Origin: Streptomyces sp. SID13031
GTDB lineage: Bacteria; Actinomycetota; Actinomycetes; Propionibacteriales; Kribbellaceae
DNA length: 64,000 nt
Direction: 5' to 3'
Assembly (NCBI RefSeq): GCF_010548305.1
Contig: NZ_JAAGLV010000006.1
Coordinates: 248,001-312,000, forward strand
Shown here: piece after piece, positions 43,426 to 52,208 of the stretch
Layout: every line of letters begins with the position of its first letter
How positions within the stretch are numbered: position 1 is the first letter of the stretch
The notes under the pieces: generated by a model
Told to the model about the DNA's origin: nothing
The model's input: only the letters and a program-made list of their open reading frames with translations
The model's database searches: none
Position numbers and translations under genes: made by a program

Positions 43426-44904
43426 TCAGCCCTGGCCGGTCAGCTTCTCGCGGAGAGCCTGCAGCGCCTCGTCGGAAGCGAGCGCACCCTCGACGGGAGC
43501 GTCGTCTGCCGGCTCAGCGGCCGAGGAGTACGTGGAGGCCTCGCCGGCCTCGACGTCCGCCGTCTTGGCGTCCTCGATCTGCTTCTTGTGAGCTTCCCAG
43601 CGAGTGTGGGCCTCGGCGTACTGCCGCTCCCACTCTTCGCGCGCCGAGTCGAAGCCCTCGAGCCATTCGCCGGTCTCGGGGTCGAACCCGTCCGGGTAGA
43701 TGTAGTTGCCTTCCTTGTCGTACGTCGCCGCCATGCCGTAAAGCGTGGGGTCGAAGTCGTCCGACACGGGGTCAACACCCTCGTTGGCCTGCTTCAGGGA
43801 CAGCGAGATCCGGCGACGCTCGAGATCGATGTCGATGATCTTGACCATCACGTCGTCGTTGACCTGGACAACCTGCTCCGGGATCTCGACGTGACGCTCG
43901 GCGAGCTCGGAGATGTGCACCAGGCCCTCGATGCCCTCTTCCACCCGGACGAACGCGCCGAACGGCACCAGCTTGGTGACCTTGCCGGGCACGATCTGAC
44001 CCATCTGGTGGGTCCGGGCGAACTGCTGCCACGGGTCTTCCTGGGTCGCCTTCAGGGACAGCGAGACGCGCTCGCGCTCCATGTCGACGTCCAGCACCTC
44101 GACGGTGACCTCCTGGCCGACCTCGACCACCTCGGTCGGGTGGTCGATGTGCTTCCAGGACAGCTCCGAGACGTGCACCAGACCGTCGACGCCGCCGAGG
44201 TCCACGAACGCACCGAAGTTGACGATCGAGGAGACGACACCCTTGCGGATCTGGCCCTTCTGCAGCTGGGTGAGGAAGTTCATCCGCACCTCGGACTGCG
44301 TCTGCTCCAGCCACGCGCGACGCGACAGAACCACGTTGTTGCGGTTCTTGTCGAGCTCGATGATCTTGGCCTCGATCTCCTGGCCGACGTACGGCTGGAG
44401 GTCGCGGACGCGACGCATCTCGACGAGCGAGGCGGGCAGGAAGCCACGGAGGCCGATGTCCAGGATGAGTCCACCCTTGACGACCTCGATGACGGTGCCG
44501 GTGACGACGCCGTCCTCTTCCTTGATCTTCTCGATCGTGCCCCAGGCCTTCTCGTACTGGGCGCGCTTCTTCGACAGGATCAGGCGGCCTTCTTTGTCCT
44601 CCTTCTGGAGAACCAGGGCCTCGACGTGGTCGCCGACCTTGACGACCTCGTTCGGGTCGACGTCGTGCTTGATCGACAGCTCGCGCGACGGGATGACGCC
44701 TTCGGTCTTGTAACCGATGTCGAGGAGAACCTCGTCCCGGTCGACCTTGACGATGGTCCCCTCAACGATGTCGCCGTCGTTGAAGTACTTGATGGTCAGA
44801 TCGATCGCCGCGAGGAAGTCTTCCTCCGACCCGATGTCATTGACCGCTACCTGCGGGGTGATGCGTACTGCGGGGTCGAGAGGTGCCTCGATGCTGGCCG
44901 TCAT
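43426..44904 (-). CDS. rpsA: 30S ribosomal protein S1
   Basis: S1 helps the ribosome bind mRNA. The 492-residue protein carries four S1 (OB-fold) repeats, as usual in actinobacteria: GDIVEGTIVKVDRDEVLLDIGYKTEG, GVVTGTVIEVVKGGLILDIGLRGFLP, KGVVSSIVNFGAFVDLGGVDGLVH and PGKVTKLVPFGAFVRVEEGIEGLVH. An acidic Ala/Glu-rich C-terminal tail follows. The 249 bases upstream presumably hold its strong promoter; I see no other gene there. Conserved neighbours (coaE, uvrB) lie beyond the intervening lanthipeptide genes. Confidence 0.98.
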   Translation of the reverse strand: MTASIEAPLDPAVRITPQVAVNDIGSEEDFLAAIDLTIKYFNDGDIVEGTIVKVDRDEVLLDIGYKTEGVIPSRELSIKHDVDPNEVVKVGDHVEALVLQKEDKEGRLILSKKRAQYEKAWGTIEKIKEEDGVVTGTVIEVVKGGLILDIGLRGFLPASLVEMRRVRDLQPYVGQEIEAKIIELDKNRNNVVLSRRAWLEQTQSEVRMNFLTQLQKGQIRKGVVSSIVNFGAFVDLGGVDGLVHVSELSWKHIDHPTEVVEVGQEVTVEVLDVDMERERVSLSLKATQEDPWQQFARTHQMGQIVPGKVTKLVPFGAFVRVEEGIEGLVHISELAERHVEIPEQVVQVNDDVMVKIIDIDLERRRISLSLKQANEGVDPVSDDFDPTLYGMAATYDKEGNYIYPDGFDPETGEWLEGFDSAREEWERQYAEAHTRWEAHKKQIEDAKTADVEAGEASTYSSAAEPADDAPVEGALASDEALQALREKLTGQG

Positions 44905-45153
44905 GTGGTGGGTTGCTCCGTGGGCTGATGGTGTCGTACGGGTGCACCGGGCCGTTGGATCGCATCAGAAGCGCTGGATTACCTGAACAGGACAGAATCA
45001 CCACCGACTGCTGCGAGCACGAGCCTGCTCCGTCCGAGGTCGCGCGGGCCCATAGCGCATCTCACAGAATACGTGTAATGGTGAGGGCACGGCAACCCGG
45101 GGCACCCGGTTGCGACCGGCCGCCCGCCGAGGTGTCCCGACGTGCCACTGCTC

Positions 45154-46059
45154 TCAATGTACGACGTCCGGATCCGGACGGCCGCCCGCGAGGTCTCCCG
45201 TGTCGCAGATCCGGCCGACCAGAGCGTGCGCGGCAGCGGCGACGGGGTTCGCTCCAGGGCGCGCGGCGAGGTCGATCAGAGCCCACAGATCCGCCGCCCG
45301 GGCCCGCTCCACCAGCCTGTCCCCGAGGTCGGGACCGGCCCGTACTGCGCTCAGCACCGCGCCGCCGAGGACGGGATCGACACAGAACCGGAGCAGGTTC
45401 CCCAGATCCGCGTACGGCGACCCGGCGTGCGCGAACTCCCAGTCGATCAGCCCGGTGAGCTCGGCGGTCGCCGGGTCGACCAGCAGATTCTTCGGGTTGA
45501 AGTCACTGTGGACGAGGCAGATCCGGTCCACCCCGGTCTCGGCCAGATCCTCGGCCTGGTCGATCACAGCCTCGAACCGTGCGCCCTGTTCGCGCGTCAA
45601 CCCGATCCCCTCGGCGTGGGACTCGAAGAACTCCGCGAGGTCACCGACCCCGAACGGCTCGATCGCCAGCTCGCGCCCGGCGAAGTCACCGAAGGTCAGG
45701 AACGGCATCCCGCTCAGCCGCACCAGGAGCTCGCCGAGCTGCTCCCCCACCTTCCGCCGCTCGTCGTCGCCGGCCGCCCCGAGATAGGTCTCCAGGTTCA
45801 CGCCGGGCAGCCGCTCGTACAAGACATAAGGAGGAGCCCCGTCCCCCGCCGGGTCCGGCATCGCGTCCAGCACCCGCGGCACGGGCAGCAGCCCACGGAC
45901 CAGTTGCATCAAGGACGCATCCACCGCCGCACGCTCGGGGCGCTTGCCATACAGCTTCAGCACCGCATCCTCGCCGGCGGCGCTCACGGCGAAGGTCTCC
46001 CCGCCGTAGCCACCGGTCAACGGCACCGCACTGGCCGCGAGCGCCCCGAAGTCATCCAT
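45154..46059 (-). CDS. Aminoglycoside/choline-phosphotransferase-family kinase
   Basis: The 301-residue protein has a kinase-like fold: GGYGGETFAV nucleotide loop near the N-terminus, VLKLYGK with the ATP-binding Lys, catalytic loop CLVHSDFNPKNLLVD (HxDxxxxN) and the metal-binding DWEFA in LIDWEFAHAG. These proteins phosphorylate diverse small molecules; a resistance role cannot be inferred. ATG 46059 has AGGA about nine bases upstream and was chosen over ATG 46068. Confidence 0.88.
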   Translation of the reverse strand: MDDFGALAASAVPLTGGYGGETFAVSAAGEDAVLKLYGKRPERAAVDASLMQLVRGLLPVPRVLDAMPDPAGDGAPPYVLYERLPGVNLETYLGAAGDDERRKVGEQLGELLVRLSGMPFLTFGDFAGRELAIEPFGVGDLAEFFESHAEGIGLTREQGARFEAVIDQAEDLAETGVDRICLVHSDFNPKNLLVDPATAELTGLIDWEFAHAGSPYADLGNLLRFCVDPVLGGAVLSAVRAGPDLGDRLVERARAADLWALIDLAARPGANPVAAAAHALVGRICDTGDLAGGRPDPDVVH

Positions 46060-46156
46060 GTCGCGCATCCTGCCGCACCGCCCGGACAGCCGCCACACAC
46101 CAACCCGCGGCGAGGACGCTTCTCGCCGGCGAGCTGAGCGTGGCGGCAGCGGTTTG

Positions 46157-47065
46157 CTACGCCTTGGTGGGTGCTGCGAGTCCGGCCGCCGCCAGGACGG
46201 TCGGCACCGCGTTACGCAGGCCCGCCGCGTTCGGGTGCAGCGGCACGAGCCCGTTCGTCGGCACGCTCGGGATCAGCCCCTCGATCCATCTGGTCGAGCT
46301 GCCCTTGCACATGTCGTGACCGACGCTGGGGGTCGCCAGGTCGACGTACGTCGCACCGTGCGCGCTCGCCTGCTGCGCCATCCGGAGGTTCAACCGGGTC
46401 AGGGCCGCCTGCAGGTAGTCGGCATCCATGCCCCAGACCGGAACGATCGGCCAGCAGCCGCCCTTCTTGATCCCGGTCGGGTAGCCGACCATCAGGATCT
46501 TCGCGTGCGGCGCGCGTTGCCGGATCTGCTCGATCACTGTGCCGTAGGTCGGCGCGAACGCGTCGATCTTCTGGGCCAGCTTGTCCACGCCACCAGCGGT
46601 GTTGGCCGCCTTGCAGGACTTACCGAGGCCCTGCGGCAGCAGGTTCACGCATGAGATCGCGAGCCCGACCAGACCGATGTCGTTGCCACCGATCCCGACC
46701 GAGACGAGCGTCGTGTCGGCACTCAGCGCGTCGTACTGCGGCGCCGCCGTCCCGAGGATGATGCCCGGTTGCGGGTTGGCGAAATGGGTGGTCTGCGCCG
46801 CACCACAGGTGACGTCGCGGAATTCCGCGGGCCTGACCTCCTTGGCGATCAGCGATGCGTAGTTGACCGCCGAGCGCGCACAGGTGAAAACCTCCTTCGC
46901 GGGCAGCACGAGCGAGCCGGCCGCATAGGAGTCGCCCATCGCCACATAGACGAGTGGCGGCGCGGCCGCCTGAGCACTGGCTGTCGCAGTGAGCGGCCCG
47001 GCGACGAGCAACCCCGTCGCCGCGAGCACCGCGACCGTCCGCGCACGTACTGATCTGTTCTGCAT
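46157..47065 (-). CDS. Secreted SGNH/GDSL hydrolase (lipase/esterase type)
   Basis: The 302-residue protein starts with a Sec signal peptide (Arg-rich N-terminus, TVAVLAATGLLVAGPLTATA, likely cleavage after ASA). SGNH blocks follow: VAMGDSYAAGSL with the nucleophile Ser, GIGGNDIGLVG with Gly and Asn, and VPLHPNAAG with the catalytic His. Six Cys probably form disulfides, as in Streptomyces scabies esterase-like lipases. It acts outside the cell on ester bonds of lipids; the exact substrate is unknown. ATG 47065 was chosen because the signal peptide begins there. Confidence 0.92.
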   Translation of the reverse strand: MQNRSVRARTVAVLAATGLLVAGPLTATASAQAAAPPLVYVAMGDSYAAGSLVLPAKEVFTCARSAVNYASLIAKEVRPAEFRDVTCGAAQTTHFANPQPGIILGTAAPQYDALSADTTLVSVGIGGNDIGLVGLAISCVNLLPQGLGKSCKAANTAGGVDKLAQKIDAFAPTYGTVIEQIRQRAPHAKILMVGYPTGIKKGGCWPIVPVWGMDADYLQAALTRLNLRMAQQASAHGATYVDLATPSVGHDMCKGSSTRWIEGLIPSVPTNGLVPLHPNAAGLRNAVPTVLAAAGLAAPTKA

Positions 47066-47180
47066 GCCGCCCACCTTCGCACGATAAGTAACCGGCCGGT
47101 AACACACCGGATGCGTGTCAGCTTGAAGAAAATTCAGCTTTTCGGCAAGAGCTCGGGCCTGGTGATTTTCCGCCCGCTCA

Positions 47181-47202
47181 TTACGCTACTGTGGTAGCGT
47201 AA
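47181..47202. promoter_or_regulatory. Perfect palindromic operator upstream of tetR
   Basis: TTACGCTAC-TGTG-GTAGCGTAA, 9-base arms with a 4-base centre, ends 5 bases before the GTG start of the TetR gene. It is the probable autoregulatory site. Being so near the start codon, it must overlap the promoter or leader. Confidence 0.8.
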
Positions 47203-47207
47203 ATAAG

Positions 47208-47783
47208 GTGAACACGACCGGACGCGGTAGACCGCGCGACGCAGGCGTCGAGGGCAGAGTGCTCGCGGCCGCAGCGGCGGAGATCCGCCAGAGTGGGTAC
47301 GACGGGCTGTCGATCGATCGAGTGGCCGCGCGGGCCGGGGTCGCCAAGACGACGTTGTACCGGCGCTGGGCCACCAAGGCCGAGCTCGTCGTCGCGCTGA
47401 TCACGAACTTGCGCGAGGACGTCCCGTTCGAGCCGTCCGACGACCCGCGTCGCGACCTGACCGACCTGGTCACCGCGATCGCGACCAACCTCGCCTCGAC
47501 TCCGCCGACGCTGATCGCCGATCTGGCGGCCGCGGCTGCCCGCGAACCACGCGTCGGCGACAGCGTCCGCGCGTTGTGGGCCGAGCGCCACCGAGCCGTG
47601 ACCGCTGTGGTCGCCAAGGCCCAGGAGGCCGGCCTCGTGCTCGACCACGTCTCCCCCGCCGTTCTGGTCGACCAGCTGGTCGGCCCGCTCTACTACCGGC
47701 TCCTCGTCACCGGCGAGCCGTTGTCCCCCGACTACGCGAGGACGCTCGTCCGCAGCGTCCTCGGCCCTGAGGAGCCCCGATGA
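47208..47783 (+). CDS. TetR-family transcriptional regulator
   Basis: The 191-residue protein has the N-terminal TetR helix-turn-helix (RVLAAAAAEIRQSGYDGLSIDRVAARAGVAKTTLYRRWATKAELV) and a TetR_C-type ligand-binding region of about 120 residues. It is most likely a repressor of itself and of the SRPBCC gene it overlaps (ATGA). The GTG start has AAGG immediately before it, too close for a normal ribosome-binding site, so the mRNA may be leaderless. Confidence 0.94.
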   Translation: MNTTGRGRPRDAGVEGRVLAAAAAEIRQSGYDGLSIDRVAARAGVAKTTLYRRWATKAELVVALITNLREDVPFEPSDDPRRDLTDLVTAIATNLASTPPTLIADLAAAAAREPRVGDSVRALWAERHRAVTAVVAKAQEAGLVLDHVSPAVLVDQLVGPLYYRLLVTGEPLSPDYARTLVRSVLGPEEPR

Positions 47784-48325
47784 CCACCGCCACCTCCACC
47801 ACCAAGAAGTCACCCGTACGCCGACGCGTGCTCACTGCCCTCGGATCGGCCGCGATCCTGCTGATCGGGTACTGCGTCTACGCGATCGCCCACACCACCG
47901 TGTTGCACACCGAGATCGAGGTGGACGCGACACCCGATGAGGTCTGGAAGGTGCTCGCCGACCGCGCGGCGTACCCGGAGTGGAATCCGTTCATCGTCTC
48001 GTCGACCGGTGAGCTGAAGACCGGCGCGACCATCACCAACGTGCTCAAGGACACGAACGGCAAGGACACCACCTTCACTCCCGAACTGCTCGCGGTCGAG
48101 CCCGGCAAGGAGCTGCGCTGGATCGGCAAGATCGCCTTCGGTGGCATCTTCGACGGCGAACACGCCTTCCGGATCGAGCCACTCGACGGCGGCCGCTCAC
48201 GCCTGATCCAGGAGGAGAAGTTCAACGGCATCGCCGTCCCGTTCACCGTCAGCATGCTCAACGAGACGATCAAGCCCCAGTTCGAGGCGATGAACCGCGC
48301 GCTCGCCGCACGAGCGCGCGGGTAA
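47780..48325 (+). CDS. SRPBCC domain protein with N-terminal membrane anchor
   Basis: Of 181 residues, a Lys/Arg-flanked hydrophobic helix (VLTALGSAAILLIGYCVYAI) lies at about 14-33. It is followed by a START-like SRPBCC domain: EIEVDATPDEVWKVLADRAAYPEWNPFIV, LAVEPGKELRWIGK, FRIEPLDGGRSRLIQEEKFNG. Such domains bind hydrophobic small molecules. It is co-translated with the TetR gene, so the ligand of one may concern the other. The exact role is unknown. Confidence 0.88.
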   Translation: MTTATSTTKKSPVRRRVLTALGSAAILLIGYCVYAIAHTTVLHTEIEVDATPDEVWKVLADRAAYPEWNPFIVSSTGELKTGATITNVLKDTNGKDTTFTPELLAVEPGKELRWIGKIAFGGIFDGEHAFRIEPLDGGRSRLIQEEKFNGIAVPFTVSMLNETIKPQFEAMNRALAARARG

Positions 48326-48372
48326 GGGAAAGCGAGGCCGCACCGAGACCGGCCAGGCGTCGGGGGTGGCGG

Positions 48373-49185
48373 GTGGCCGATAGGCTGCGGGGCGTGGTTG
48401 AGCCGCGGCGGGTGGAGTTGACTGAGTCCGAGACTTCCAGGGCGAGTCGGGCCTATTGGGATTCGGCTGCTGGGGAGTATCTCGAGGAGCATGGGGAGTT
48501 TTTGGGGGACGACAGGTTCGTCTGGTGTCCCGAGGGGGTTGACGAGGCTGCTGCGCAGTTGCTCGGGCCGGTGCGCGGCAAGCGGGTTCTCGAGGTCGGG
48601 TGTGGGGCCGCGCAGTGCTCGCGATGGCTGGCCGGGCAGGCGGCGAATGTGGTTGCCTTCGACATCTCGGTCGAGCAGCTCAAGGTCGGCCGGCAGCTCG
48701 ACGAGCGGACCGGGACCGCGGTACGGACTGTTGCCGCCGACGCCGTGGCCATCCCGTTCAAGGACGGCACCTTCGACCTCGCCTGCTCGGCCTTCGGGGC
48801 GTTGCCGTTCGTTGCCGACGCGGAAGCGGCGCTGAAAGAGATAGCGCGGACGCTGAAGCCCGGTGGCCTACTCGTCTTCTCGGTGACCCACCCGATCCGC
48901 TGGAGCATGCCCGACGACCCGACTCCCGCAGGACTCAAGATCACCCAGTCGTACTTCGACCGCACTCCGTACGTCGAGGTCGATGGCAACGACAACCCCG
49001 TCTACGCCGAGCACCACCGCACGACGGGCGACTGGATCCGCGCCCTCACCGGCGCAGGCTTCGTCGTCGACGACCTGCTCGAACCCGAGTGGCCGGCCGG
49101 CAACGACCAGGTCTGGGGTGGCTGGGGACCAGATCGCGGCCGGCTGGTTCCCGGTACCGCGATCTGGTCCGCCCGCAAGAACTAG
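48373..49185 (+). CDS. Class I SAM-dependent methyltransferase
   Basis: The 270-residue protein carries motif I VLEVGCGAAQCSRWLA, post-I VVAFDISVEQL, motif II AIPFKDGTFDLACSAFGALPF and motif III TLKPGGLLVFSV. The substrate is unknown; the C-terminal SYFDRTPYVE and EHHRTTGDWIRAL segments are common in an uncharacterised actinobacterial subgroup. Start GTG 48373 is uncertain; a GTG at 48394 is equally possible. It converges with the DUF3068 gene, overlapping by 4 bases. Confidence 0.9.
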   Translation: MADRLRGVVEPRRVELTESETSRASRAYWDSAAGEYLEEHGEFLGDDRFVWCPEGVDEAAAQLLGPVRGKRVLEVGCGAAQCSRWLAGQAANVVAFDISVEQLKVGRQLDERTGTAVRTVAADAVAIPFKDGTFDLACSAFGALPFVADAEAALKEIARTLKPGGLLVFSVTHPIRWSMPDDPTPAGLKITQSYFDRTPYVEVDGNDNPVYAEHHRTTGDWIRALTGAGFVVDDLLEPEWPAGNDQVWGGWGPDRGRLVPGTAIWSARKN

Positions 49186-50297
49186 TCCTTCTCGTCCGGC
49201 TCCGCGTCGGCCTCGTCGTCAGGAGCACCCGCGACGGCGGGCCGCGGACGCAGGTGCAGCGCGGCGACCAGCGCGAGCAACAGCAGCCCGATGATCAGCG
49301 AGATGAGCGGCACCCAGAAGCCGATCAGGTGCAGCTGGGCGGCCTTGTCCTTGTAGCCGCCCTCCTGGATGCCGTTCTCCTTGGCGCCCAGAACGTTCTT
49401 CTTCACCGTCGCGTCGTCGTAGGCGATCGTCACGTCGGTCGCGACCAGCCGCTCCTCGCCGTTGATCTCCAGGCCCGCGTGCTGCTTCTCCTGGCCCTTG
49501 ATGATCGCGCCGGTGATCGGCTCGATCCACAGCGTCCGGGTGTTCTGGTAGGCGCGATCCACCTTGACCGCGGCCGGCGACGACTCACCCACGAGGGTGC
49601 CCGGAAGCTCCAGTTGGGTGGCCTGCTTGAGGTTCTGCTTCGGAACCTCCTGCTCGAACACATAGACCTTGAGGCCGTACAGATTGTCCTCGGCCTTGTA
49701 GTTGATCGGGTAGGCCTTGCGCGTCGTCGTGTCCCAGAACTGGTACGTCTTCTTCTCCGTACCGAACGGGAACTTCAGCACCAGTCCCTCATGCTTCTTG
49801 AAGTACTCGCTGCCGCCGTTCGACGCCGTCTGCCGGGCCGACTTGTCCAGCGAGGTGGCGATGTACTCGCCGGTGTCCTTGTCGTCCCAGAACACGGACT
49901 CACCGGTATGCGCGTCCAGCACGACCCGCTCCTGGACGAAGCTCAGCGGCGCGTCGTCGGTCTTGCTCGCGTCATCGGGGAACTGGTAGTTCGGCGAGTC
50001 GTCCGTCACCACCGCGGTGTCGAAGACGACGACCTTGCGGTCGAGCTTCTTGCTGATGTCCTCGGCCGCCTTGACGTCGCCGCGGACCGTCCGGCGTGCC
50101 TCCAGCGTCTCGTGCTCCTTCTTCTTCAGCTCCTTGGCGCTGAAGAAGGTCGCGTCCGGTCCCGCCGAAACGGTGTGCGCGACCTGGTCCGGTGGCGCCA
50201 CCGCCAACGTCGGATACGCGTAGAACTTGGCCAATGCCGCGATCCCCACGAAGAAGATCCCCAGTGCGATCACCAGCACACGACTGCGATTCCCCAC
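49182..50297 (-). CDS. DUF3068 (PorA-like) membrane protein
   Basis: The 371-residue protein has an N-terminal signal anchor (VLVIALGIFFVGIAALAKFYAYPTL) and a large outer domain. The outer domain shows DUF3068 features: LSFVQERVVLDAHTGE, LVLKFPFGTEKKTYQFWDTTTRKAYP and RTLWIEPITGAIIKGQEKQ. A second helix near the C-terminus (LIGFWVPLISLIIGLLLLALV) precedes a short acidic tail. Such proteins are widespread in actinobacterial envelopes; their function is unclear. Divergent from the polytopic protein gene at 50409. Confidence 0.88.
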   Translation of the reverse strand: MGNRSRVLVIALGIFFVGIAALAKFYAYPTLAVAPPDQVAHTVSAGPDATFFSAKELKKKEHETLEARRTVRGDVKAAEDISKKLDRKVVVFDTAVVTDDSPNYQFPDDASKTDDAPLSFVQERVVLDAHTGESVFWDDKDTGEYIATSLDKSARQTASNGGSEYFKKHEGLVLKFPFGTEKKTYQFWDTTTRKAYPINYKAEDNLYGLKVYVFEQEVPKQNLKQATQLELPGTLVGESSPAAVKVDRAYQNTRTLWIEPITGAIIKGQEKQHAGLEINGEERLVATDVTIAYDDATVKKNVLGAKENGIQEGGYKDKAAQLHLIGFWVPLISLIIGLLLLALVAALHLRPRPAVAGAPDDEADAEPDEKD

Positions 50298-50408
50298 AAC
50301 AACCCCTCCCGGTCTGTCCGCGGGACGCTACCAGCGGGTAGGTGCCTTGAACAGAGACCAGCGACGGGAAAATCCAGCAGTGGCCGAACTGTCATATAGT
50401 CCGGCCCC

Positions 50409-52208
50409 ATGAGGGCGATCTGGGGGGCGACCGGGCGGCTGCGCGCGGCACCGGAAGAGGCGGTACTACGCGTTGCGGTGGTGGCGATCGCCGCCGTCCA
50501 GGCGATCGTGCTCGGCGTGCTCGCCCGCCGTGGCTCCTGGCTGAGCGACGACCTCGACTTCCTCGTCCAAGGCGGCAAGGGCTTCGCTCCTCGCGAGCTG
50601 CTCGTCCCGGTCAACGACCACATCGCCCCCGGCCTGCGTTTCGTCTACGCGGTCTTCGCCCAGGTGGCCCCGTTGAACTACGACCTCACGGTCGTCTGGC
50701 GGGTGCTGATGCAAGCACTGGCGATTGCGTTGATGGGCTTCCTGCTGCTCCGATTGCTGGGCACCAGTTGGTGGGTCGTCACCGGTACTGCGCTCTACGC
50801 ACTGGCTCCGGTCAGCATGCCGTCGTTCATGTCACTGTCCAGCGCCGTCAACAATCTGCCCACGCACGTCTTCGGTCTGCTCGTCCTGCACGCCATCGTC
50901 GACTGGCACTCCGGCCGCCGGCACAGAGCAGTTGCCTACGGCCCCCTTTCGTTGCTGATCTCGTTGGCCTGCTGGGAGAAGTCGGGCCTGATCATGGCCA
51001 CCGCACTCGCCCTGGCGCTCTACCTGCGCAAGGTGCCGCTGCGCCAATGGGTGCGGCAGAGCTGGCCGCTCGGCGCCGCGTTCGCCGTCCCAGTCGTTGC
51101 TTTCAGCATCCTTTACTTGACGCACGGCCACCCGTCCAGGGGCAGCTGGCCAGGCTTCGGGGAGCTGCTCGAAGAGGGTGCACGCTCGTTCGCGGTACCG
51201 ATCGGAACGCTGGCCGGCGGACCGTGGCGCTGGGCCGCGTTCGACACGGCGTTCGGTCTCGCCGACGCACCCCTCGCGGCCGTCGTACTGGGTGCCGTCG
51301 TACTGGCCGCCCTGCTCGTGGCCGCCTGGCGGACGGACCCTCGAGTCCTTCTCCTCTGGGGATCTCTGCTCGCCTATGTACTGACAACCTGGCTGCTGGT
51401 GTCGTACGGCCGGTCCGCGGTCTTCGGCGCGGTCTTCACCCTGCACTACCACTACTGGTCGGACATCTCGATCCCGCTGACGCTGGCCGTCGTCCTGTCC
51501 GCGCGATCCGTCCACCCCCGCGTCGAGTGGGCTCGCCTGGCTCCCGCTGCTGTCGCCTGCTGCCTGGTTGCCTGGACCGCCGGAGTCGTCGTCTCGGACG
51601 CCGGCTTCGCCCAGAGCTGGGGCAAGAACCCCGCCCGGCCGTACTTCGGCAACGTCACCGCCGAGCTCGACAAGGCCGGCCCGGCGGTCAACCTGTGGGA
51701 CGTCTCGATGCCCACGACGATCTCGGGGCTACTGTCCGCCGACAACCGCCTCTCCCCCGTCCTACGCACCGCCGGCGTCCCGTTCCGGCTGCAGGGCCCC
51801 GGCCCCGACATCTCCATCGTCACCGAACTCGGTGAAGTCCGGCCGTCGACGCTGAAAGTCTGGGCGACGTCGCACACCCCCGGCGGCTGTGCGACAGAAC
51901 TGAAAGGTACGACGCCCGTGACGCTGCCGCTGAAGAAGCCGGGGCTCGACTACGGCCCGACCCGCTGGTTCGCGAAGCTCTCCTATATCACCAACCAGGA
52001 GGTCCGGGTGCTGGCCGAGCTGATCGATGCCGACGGCAAGGTCGTAGCGATGCCGCTGCCCGACCAGGCCTGGCCGAGCGGCTTCACCACGATGTACTTC
52101 GGTCCGTCCGCGCCGATCCAGGCGACCGAAGTCCGGCTGCGGGCCGTGGATCCGGACGACTCAGTCTGTCTGGGCGAGTTCGAGCTCGGCCTGCCGGTGG
52201 TGTTGTGA
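50409..52208 (+). CDS. Polytopic membrane protein, GT-C glycosyltransferase-like
   Basis: The 599 residues show about ten transmembrane helices in the first 390 and a soluble outer domain after. An acidic pair in the first loop (SWLSDDLDFLVQGG) recalls the DD/ED catalytic motif of GT-C glycosyltransferases that use lipid-linked sugars. I cannot name the family. Its stop overlaps the acyltransferase start, so both probably act on the same envelope polymer, alongside AftD and other glycan genes nearby. Confidence 0.7.
   Translation: MRAIWGATGRLRAAPEEAVLRVAVVAIAAVQAIVLGVLARRGSWLSDDLDFLVQGGKGFAPRELLVPVNDHIAPGLRFVYAVFAQVAPLNYDLTVVWRVLMQALAIALMGFLLLRLLGTSWWVVTGTALYALAPVSMPSFMSLSSAVNNLPTHVFGLLVLHAIVDWHSGRRHRAVAYGPLSLLISLACWEKSGLIMATALALALYLRKVPLRQWVRQSWPLGAAFAVPVVAFSILYLTHGHPSRGSWPGFGELLEEGARSFAVPIGTLAGGPWRWAAFDTAFGLADAPLAAVVLGAVVLAALLVAAWRTDPRVLLLWGSLLAYVLTTWLLVSYGRSAVFGAVFTLHYHYWSDISIPLTLAVVLSARSVHPRVEWARLAPAAVACCLVAWTAGVVVSDAGFAQSWGKNPARPYFGNVTAELDKAGPAVNLWDVSMPTTISGLLSADNRLSPVLRTAGVPFRLQGPGPDISIVTELGEVRPSTLKVWATSHTPGGCATELKGTTPVTLPLKKPGLDYGPTRWFAKLSYITNQEVRVLAELIDADGKVVAMPLPDQAWPSGFTTMYFGPSAPIQATEVRLRAVDPDDSVCLGEFELGLPVVL

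Noticed and set aside
48600..50399. 599-codon plus-strand frame spanning the methyltransferase and DUF3068 gene
   Set aside because: Out of frame with the methyltransferase and antisense to DUF3068, with Arg-rich translation lacking any domain.
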